Assembly: GCA_963565915.1 (NCBI GenBank)
Contig: OY751488.1
Span: forward strand, 2,232,001-2,296,000
Reading direction: 5' to 3'
DNA length: 64,000 nucleotides
Origin: Entoloma clypeatum
Lineage: Eukaryota; Basidiomycota; Agaricomycetes; Agaricales; Entolomataceae
Shown here: piece after piece, positions 58,812-64,000 of the stretch
Layout of the letters: each line of letters begins with the position of its first letter
Numbering within the stretch: the first letter of the stretch is position 1
Program-made: the position numbers and the translations under genes
The notes under the pieces: generated by a model
What the model was told of the DNA's origin: nothing
The model's input: only the letters and a program-made list of their open reading frames with translations
The model's database searches: none

Positions 58812-61800
58812 AATCCCGGGTAGGTTTCGTAAGTGGAGTATAAGGCTCTTTAAACTCCATCCGGAGTAGAGCACGGAATTTCTCAAATTTCTGGCGACCA
58901 AGTGGCTTGGTAAACATATCAGCTGGATTCTCAGTTCCCGGAACGAACCGTGGTTCGATCAATCCATCTTGAACTCTATCGCGTATAGCAAAGTGATGGA
59001 TTGCTATATGTTTGGTTCTGCCTTCAGTGACTGGGTTTTGCGCATTGAAAATCGCACCTTGGTTATCTACATGGAACGGTATTTTGGTAACGTCCTGTAG
59101 TCCAAGCTCTTTGAAGAGATGAGTAACCCATTCGCACTCCCGCGAACATTCACTGGCAGCAACCATTTCCGCCTCAGTGGACGAATGTGCCACTGTCTTT
59201 TGCTTGCGACTTTTCCAAAGAACAAGTCCTCCTGCAAGCTTAAGGAAATATCCCGATTGGGACTTTCTATCAGATGGGTCTGATGCCCAGTCTGAATCTG
59301 TCCATGCTTCAAAGGAAGCTTTGGATCGACCATCATAGATTATAGAATAGTCTTGAGTACCGACAAGATATCTGATAATCCGCAGAGCGTATTTCTCATG
59401 CTCTTTGGAAGGGTTTGCCTTCTTCAGGTATTCTGACTGATCGATTGTTATGATCTGCTTTTTCGAATCTTGTCGTATTCTCATACGCAAGAATTCTTTA
59501 GCAATACCAAGATCACGACTTTCCCATTTATTTTTAAAGTCAGATTTTATCTTGCGAACAAGATCCGGGTTTGATCCCATGAATAGGCCGTCATCAACAT
59601 AGATCAAAGCGATTATCAAATCACCTGATTGTTTGTTGTGGTAAACAAAGATGCCTGAGTCAGTTCTACATCGAGTAAAACCTAGCTTCTCCATTGATGC
59701 ATTGAGCGCGATCCACCACGCTCTTGCCGCCTGTTTAAGGCCATAGAGTGCTTTTAATAAACGGATGACCTTCCGTTCTTGGCCTTTGACAACAAAGCCT
59801 TCGGGTTGATTCATATAGATCTCTTCATCAAGCTCTCCATAGAGAAAAGCTGATTTGACATCTACTCCTTCAATCACCCATCCTTCAAGCGCAGCTACGG
59901 CGAAGAGGATTCGGATAGTTTCGAAATGTATCACAGGTGAGAAGATCTCATCAAAATCGATACCCTCGATCTGTGAGAAACCCTTGGCAACGAGTCATGC
60001 CTTCTTTCGTCCGTCAGTTTTGACGTCGAATACCCATCGATTTCTGATGGTTTTACGACCTTTGGGTAGGTCAACCAACTTAAAGACATTGCGCTTCCGG
60101 AGGGCCTCTAGTTCCTCACGGCATGCTGCTTTCCATTCAAGCTTTTCCTTTTCAGGTAGCTTATTTATGTCCTTCATTTGCCAAGACTTTGGGTCTTGTG
60201 GAATTTCGTCATATGCAGGGATTGCTTTAGATAGCAAGTGCGCAAGCATTTGTGACTGTCCTCCCCCTTCCCTAATATATAGTAATTCCTCCATATCTAT
60301 ATCCGAATTCGGATTGGAATTGTTCTGATACATCTGAGGATCAGCGGAGCTAGTTGATGGAACAGCGCCAGATTGCTGGGGTCTGGTCTCCGATCGGGGA
60401 TTATAGGCGTATCGCCGTGAATCCTCCTGAACGGTTCTGCTCCAATCATGCTGATTTTGACGCAAGGCCTCAGCCGGGTCATTCCCGTAAACATTTCCAG
60501 GACGCTGGGGTATAACCCGAGTACGACGAGGACGATCAGTCTGTGGGCGATAATCTCCTGGTAAGGTACGATCATCGTTTGGTGCATCTATGCGCACACG
60601 TTTCCCTGGATTGCGAGTCCGGGGAACCCACTGCTGATTCTCAGCGGTGTCCTGTCTGTTTGTTCCATCAGAAGTCTGACTGGAACCTTCGGGAAGCTGA
60701 CCAGTTTGGTCGCTATTTGTATCAGGGAGGTTATGATTGTCATCATGGGTTCCTGGATTAGACGGGTAATGTGAACCGCCAGGACCATGTGCATCATTGT
60801 CTTCCGAATGGAAATCGTCGGTTGGTAAATTAGACGGGCCATCATGTCCATTTTCATCATCGTTTCCCATATCGTCTGATGTTGGATCATGGTATTGTGT
60901 TATCAAAGGTATTTTGTTCAATGTAGAACATTTTGGGAACAGCTGTTCATCAAACATTGCTGTGACACCTATGAAGACTACGTTGTTTGGGATCCGCATA
61001 AACCGGTAACCTTTAGTTCCAGTTTTAAATCTGATGAAGATCATCAGCTCGGATTTAGCGGTGGTAGTACGAATTTCTTTTGGAAGAAAGACGTAAGCAC
61101 CACACCCAAAAATGTGTAGGTTCGACACATCAGGCTTTTCCTTTTTAAGGGACTCATACGGAGTAAGCCATCCATGTCTTTTCAATGGAGTTCGGTTATA
61201 CAAGTGAAGTGCATGTTCTACCGCAAATTGAATCCATATTTCGGGTAGGCAAGCATCATGCAACATAGCAAGTGCTTTATCCATTAAAGTTCTGTTGAAA
61301 CGTTCCGCTCGACCGTTTTGTTGTGGCTGGTGCGGCACAGTAACTTCACCCTGGATTCCCATCTCACTCATATCTGCTTGGAAAGGGACAAACTCACCGC
61401 CGCCATCAAAACGCCAAGTTTTAATTGTCGTATTGAATTGGTTTTTAACCATGGCATTAAAATCACGAAGTGCAGAGTGTGCATCGGATTTTAGTCTCAA
61501 TAAAGAGATCCAGGCGTGTGACGTGTAGTCGTCAACAAAGCTGATATAATAATTATATTTGCTATAAGTCGCCTTCTTGAATTGCTTCAAATCCGAATGG
61601 ATTAGCTCAAGAGGTGCTTTAGCGCGTGTCTGAGATGGTGGGAAAGATTTTGAAGGCATCTTTCCAAGAGCGCATCCTTTGCAGGGTCGCTCAGTGGACG
61701 GTTTGTCCACTCCATTGAAACCTTTGACATGTTTAGAAGCATGTTGCAGTACTTCATGTGAAGGGTGTCCGAATCGCTTGTGCCAGGTGTCATAATCAAC

Positions 61801-63243
61801 AGATTGTGAGACACTAAGACTAACCAAGTGTATTCGTTCCTCTTTAATGATCGTGGCGTTTAGCCAATAAATCGATTCATTTGCCTTATGAGGATAACAC
61901 ATAAACAAAGGAAGACCTGAATTGGTCTTTAGCGTGATTGAACCAAATCGTCCGCTAATTTCATTTCCTTGTTTAAGGATCTCGCCTACAGATAAAAGAC
62001 GAACATCTAAATCTGGTATATAATAAACGGGTGATAGACGAGTTATTTTATTTTGTTCTCGCCCGTTTTTCTTGATGGTGTGATTAATCAACACCGTTCC
62101 TTGTCCAAGGATCTGAATAGTGTGACCTTTCTGTGCAATTTGCACAGATTGACGATCTTTTAGTGGGGTATACTCAATGAAATCATTGATATCATAAGTA
62201 AAGTGCAATGATGCACCTGAATCAAGAATCCAATTGGATTGATTCTGTTTCTTACATTCAGCACAATTCGCATAATGAGAATTTATTTGCGCTATAAGCG
62301 CGTGTACAGCAGGTGATAAAAATACATTGGACCGCCGTCCATTCACTCGTCTCCAAAGAGGCTTCTGTGAAGTATTTGTTAACTGCATTGTACGTGCTGT
62401 TGAATGTGAAACATACCCCATGTCGTCGTTGTTTCCATCACCACGGGAAACTTCATACTCCATATAGTCATTGACGTATCCTTCATCGTAATAGCCCCTT
62501 ATGGTGGGGGCTATGTCTTCTGTCTCCATCTCATCGGCCCAGCTGATTCTACTTGGCGTTTCTTCGAAAACCGGAATGCGGTGATTCCGGGGGTCCATTG
62601 TCGGAGGCGAAAGAGGAGGTGCTCCGTGTGCTTCAGGGATGGTCCCATCATCAACATACACGGGCGGAGGATCCGTGGGATCTCCATCTTGGGTAGGTAC
62701 CGCAACAGGTACCTCAGTACGGCGATTACGCCGTCTGCAGTTTTGAACTTGAGCCCTTGCTGGTCCTGCATCACACGTAGTACATGAGTAGTCAAAAGTG
62801 GTGTTGTCTATGCAATGCCTTGGGCAATGCTGACTGTCAACAACAAGTTGTCGACACACCCCGCAACGTGCAACGATGCGTCCATTGTCATCATGACCTG
62901 AAGGGACTGAGCCCTGTGCCGTTGGCACCATATGGACTTGTTCTCGTGATACGATCATTGTAACAGGGATTCTCTCAAGTAATCGATCAAGAATGACCCA
63001 CTGAAAGGTACATTCAATACCTCGAATGCTGCGAGGTTCACCGTTAAGGGAACCATCGAGCTCGATGTATTCGATACTGAGGAAACCAGTCTCCAGGCTA
63101 GTATACAAAGCGGATGCTGCCAATAATAGCGCAAAAGCTAGGATACTGAGAGCATGCGGCGCTAGGGCCGGGGCCCATAACCTAATGATGTAACCGATGT
63201 AGGCTGCCCAAAGGGCGCTCAAGACATAACGGTACGAAGGCAT
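58804..63243 (-). pseudogene. Copia polyprotein (protease-integrase-RT-RNase H) with in-frame TGA and no recognisable gag
   Basis: One frame runs from an ATG inside the 5' LTR to the polypurine tract, broken only by TGA at 59995-59997. Residues 1-80 hold two hydrophobic stretches (VLSALWAAYIGYIIRLW, ALSILAFALLLAASALYTS); then comes a Cys-rich patch (CGVCRQLVV, CSCTTC-like spacing) and a Pro/Asp-rich linker. The protease signature WILDSGASLHFT is near residue 341. Integrase has an HHCC finger (WHKRFGHPSHEV, CKGCALGK) and the triad D551, D613, E647. Reverse transcriptase has FLYGELDEEIYMNQPEGF and YVDDGLF (about residue 1217). RNase H has WTDSDWASD, SSTEAEMVA and HVDNQGAI. YLKK joins directly to ANPSKEHEK near 59418, so the usual stretch of several dozen residues between RT and RNase H is missing. 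No CCHC knuckle is present. Confidence 0.9.
63171..63182 (-). other. Primer-binding site, half-tRNA-iMet type
   Basis: Minus strand reads GGTTATGGGCCC immediately after the 5' LTR. This is complementary to the anticodon stem-loop region of initiator tRNA (GGGCCCAUAACC), as in Drosophila copia, which is primed by a 5' fragment of tRNA-iMet. Zero-base spacing to the LTR supports both the border and the site. Confidence 0.75.
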
Positions 63244-63523
63244 ATGGAAGCTAGACTAACCTGGTTAAGAGACGTTAGTGGAATCAAGAGGCTGACTAGC
63301 TACAACGTCTCAGAGAACTGGGTGTTCAAGAGTTAGGATTCATCGTACTAAATACATGAGTATTTATACTAATCCAATATGCGCACGGACCATTGTACAA
63401 ACAATACATAAACAAGTCATGCGTCCGTGGTTGTACCATAAACTCACATATATGGTAATAGTGACTTATAGTCACTTCCTGTGACAAGCACATGGTGCGA
63501 CATATCTGGCGATATGTTCAACA
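63183..63523 (-). repeat. 5' LTR of the copia element (341 bp)
   Basis: Same sequence as 58456-58796 with one substitution. Contains a TATAAATA box on the minus strand (63361-63368) and the ATG of the long reading frame (63241-63243), 61 bases before the LTR end. Confidence 0.92.
63361..63368 (-). promoter_or_regulatory. TATA box in the 5' LTR
   Basis: TATAAATA on the minus strand, about 120 bases before the first ATG of the element frame. The same motif occurs in the 3' LTR (58633-58640). Confidence 0.5.
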
Positions 63524-63528
63524 CATTG
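63524..63528. repeat. Target-site duplication, right copy (CATTG)
   Basis: Second copy of the 5-bp duplication flanking the element. Confidence 0.85.
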
Positions 63529-63781
63529 CCGAAGCCGGAGGATGGTGGAAACTCATCCATGGGAAAGACTACAAGCCGGAAAAAGAAATAGTCATTATTT
63601 TCGATGAAGCTCAAACAACGTACGGGGCGGGTGAGCTTTGGAATTGTTTTCTAAAGGTCTTTCCCATGTGGCCAAGTACCGCGCCATCCTCTTCGCCAGT
63701 TTTGGCAGCCCAGAGACATGTCCTATGAGTCGACTGACACCCATTTTCATACCGGAGATTCGCAGGATTGATTTGTGTTGA
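63524..63781 (+). pseudogene. Crinkler-type P-loop NTPase gene, 3' part after the insertion
   Basis: The host frame resumes with AEAGGWWKLIHGKDYKPEKE and IVIIFDEAQTTYGAGELWN, a Walker B motif with the DEAQ form seen in this family. Past LWN the conserved continuation (SHVAKYRAILFASFGSPETC) is in another frame, so about one base has been lost near 63640-63655. That frame ends after IPEIRRIDLC with TGA 63779-63781. The frameshift is independent of the transposon. It suggests the gene was already, or became, non-functional, unless it is a sequence error. Confidence 0.65.
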
Positions 63782-63823
63782 ACGAGTTCCGCTTTCATTA
63801 GACACACCATGTGCTCAACCCCA

Positions 63824-64000
63824 TGATGTACAAATAGTGTACAAATAAGTAGACTAGTATATAAGACTATCCTTATTCTCTGTGCAATATAACGCTCTTA
63901 CTGAGTAACCCCCACCTGCAAACATCTTTCAAGGTTAGTTGTAAGGTTCTCTCTCTATTGTAGATACACGATCCATAGCGTGTAGCATAGAGTATGCTAG
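63824..64000 (+). repeat. Possible start of a second LTR or other element
   Basis: After the NTPase remnant the sequence changes character: TGATGTACAAATAGTGTACAAATA (an imperfect direct repeat), a TATATAAG box at about 63858, and CTCTGTGCAATATAAC-type sequence, like a short fungal LTR with promoter on the plus strand. No second copy or internal region lies in the window, so this rests on appearance only. It could equally be the promoter of the next gene. Confidence 0.3.

Larger units (their letters stand above)
58456..63523 (-). mobile_element. Ty1/copia LTR retrotransposon, 5068 bp, recently inserted, defective
   Basis: The element lies on the minus strand: 5' LTR at 63183-63523, primer site at 63171-63182, one long gag-less polyprotein frame 63243-58804, polypurine tract at 58797-58811, 3' LTR at 58456-58796. 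Domain order protease, integrase, reverse transcriptase, RNase H marks it as Ty1/copia. A 5-bp duplication CATTG flanks it. The LTRs differ at one base that I can see. The coding frame has one TGA and a probable deletion in the reverse transcriptase. Confidence 0.95.

Noticed and set aside
63630..63655. Short intron to explain the frame change in the NTPase 3' part
   Set aside because: A GTGAGC donor and TAAAG acceptor exist, but the intron would be only about 26 bases, well below the 50-60 base norm in this window.

Overview
This is a nuclear genome window from a filamentous basidiomycete, most likely an Agaricomycete. Genes are dense, lie on both strands, and are split by many short introns of about 50-60 bases. 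Several families have a distinctly Agaricomycete look: a crinkler-type P-loop NTPase, a tandem-DH RhoGEF with a CNH domain, and a Doa4-type protease with a rhodanese domain. No tRNA, rRNA or CRISPR array was recognised. Exon structures below are inferred from reading frames and splice-site consensus, so gene limits are firmer than individual exon edges.

Layout. 1-10 kb: tRNase Z (cut by the left edge), a YTP1-like membrane protein, an MPPED-type metallophosphoesterase, FMP52 and a coiled-coil orphan. 11-19 kb: a secreted GH5 glucanase with a Ser/Pro/Ala repeat tail, ADE1 (SAICAR synthetase), a WW/FF-domain TCERG1-like protein and F-box-like debris. 19-30 kb: an ADIP/Msd1-like coiled-coil protein, a rhodanese-USP (Doa4 type) and an Snt2-like BAH/PHD chromatin protein. 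30-39 kb: a membrane hybrid histidine kinase, a RanBP3/Yrb2-like protein and ALG5. 39-45 kb: WAPL and BIR1, divergent with 63 bases between their start codons. 46-57 kb: an F-box protein, a UBA-UBX protein, a RhoGEF with two DH domains and a ZNF511-like zinc-finger protein.

Most genes are housekeeping and do not form a pathway cluster. Small functional groupings are WAPL/BIR1 (cohesin release and the chromosomal passenger complex) and a scattered ubiquitin set (USP, UBX, F-box).

The accessory end (57.6-64 kb) is the most unusual part. A crinkler-headed P-loop NTPase gene is split between Walker A and Walker B by a 5.07-kb Ty1/copia retrotransposon on the minus strand. The LTRs differ at one visible base and a 5-bp target duplication is intact. 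The element has a copia-type half-tRNA-iMet primer site directly at the LTR edge. Its long reading frame starts inside the 5' LTR and carries a membrane/Cys-rich leader where gag should be. It also has one in-frame TGA and an apparent in-frame deletion in the reverse transcriptase. A second LTR-like sequence may begin just before the window ends.
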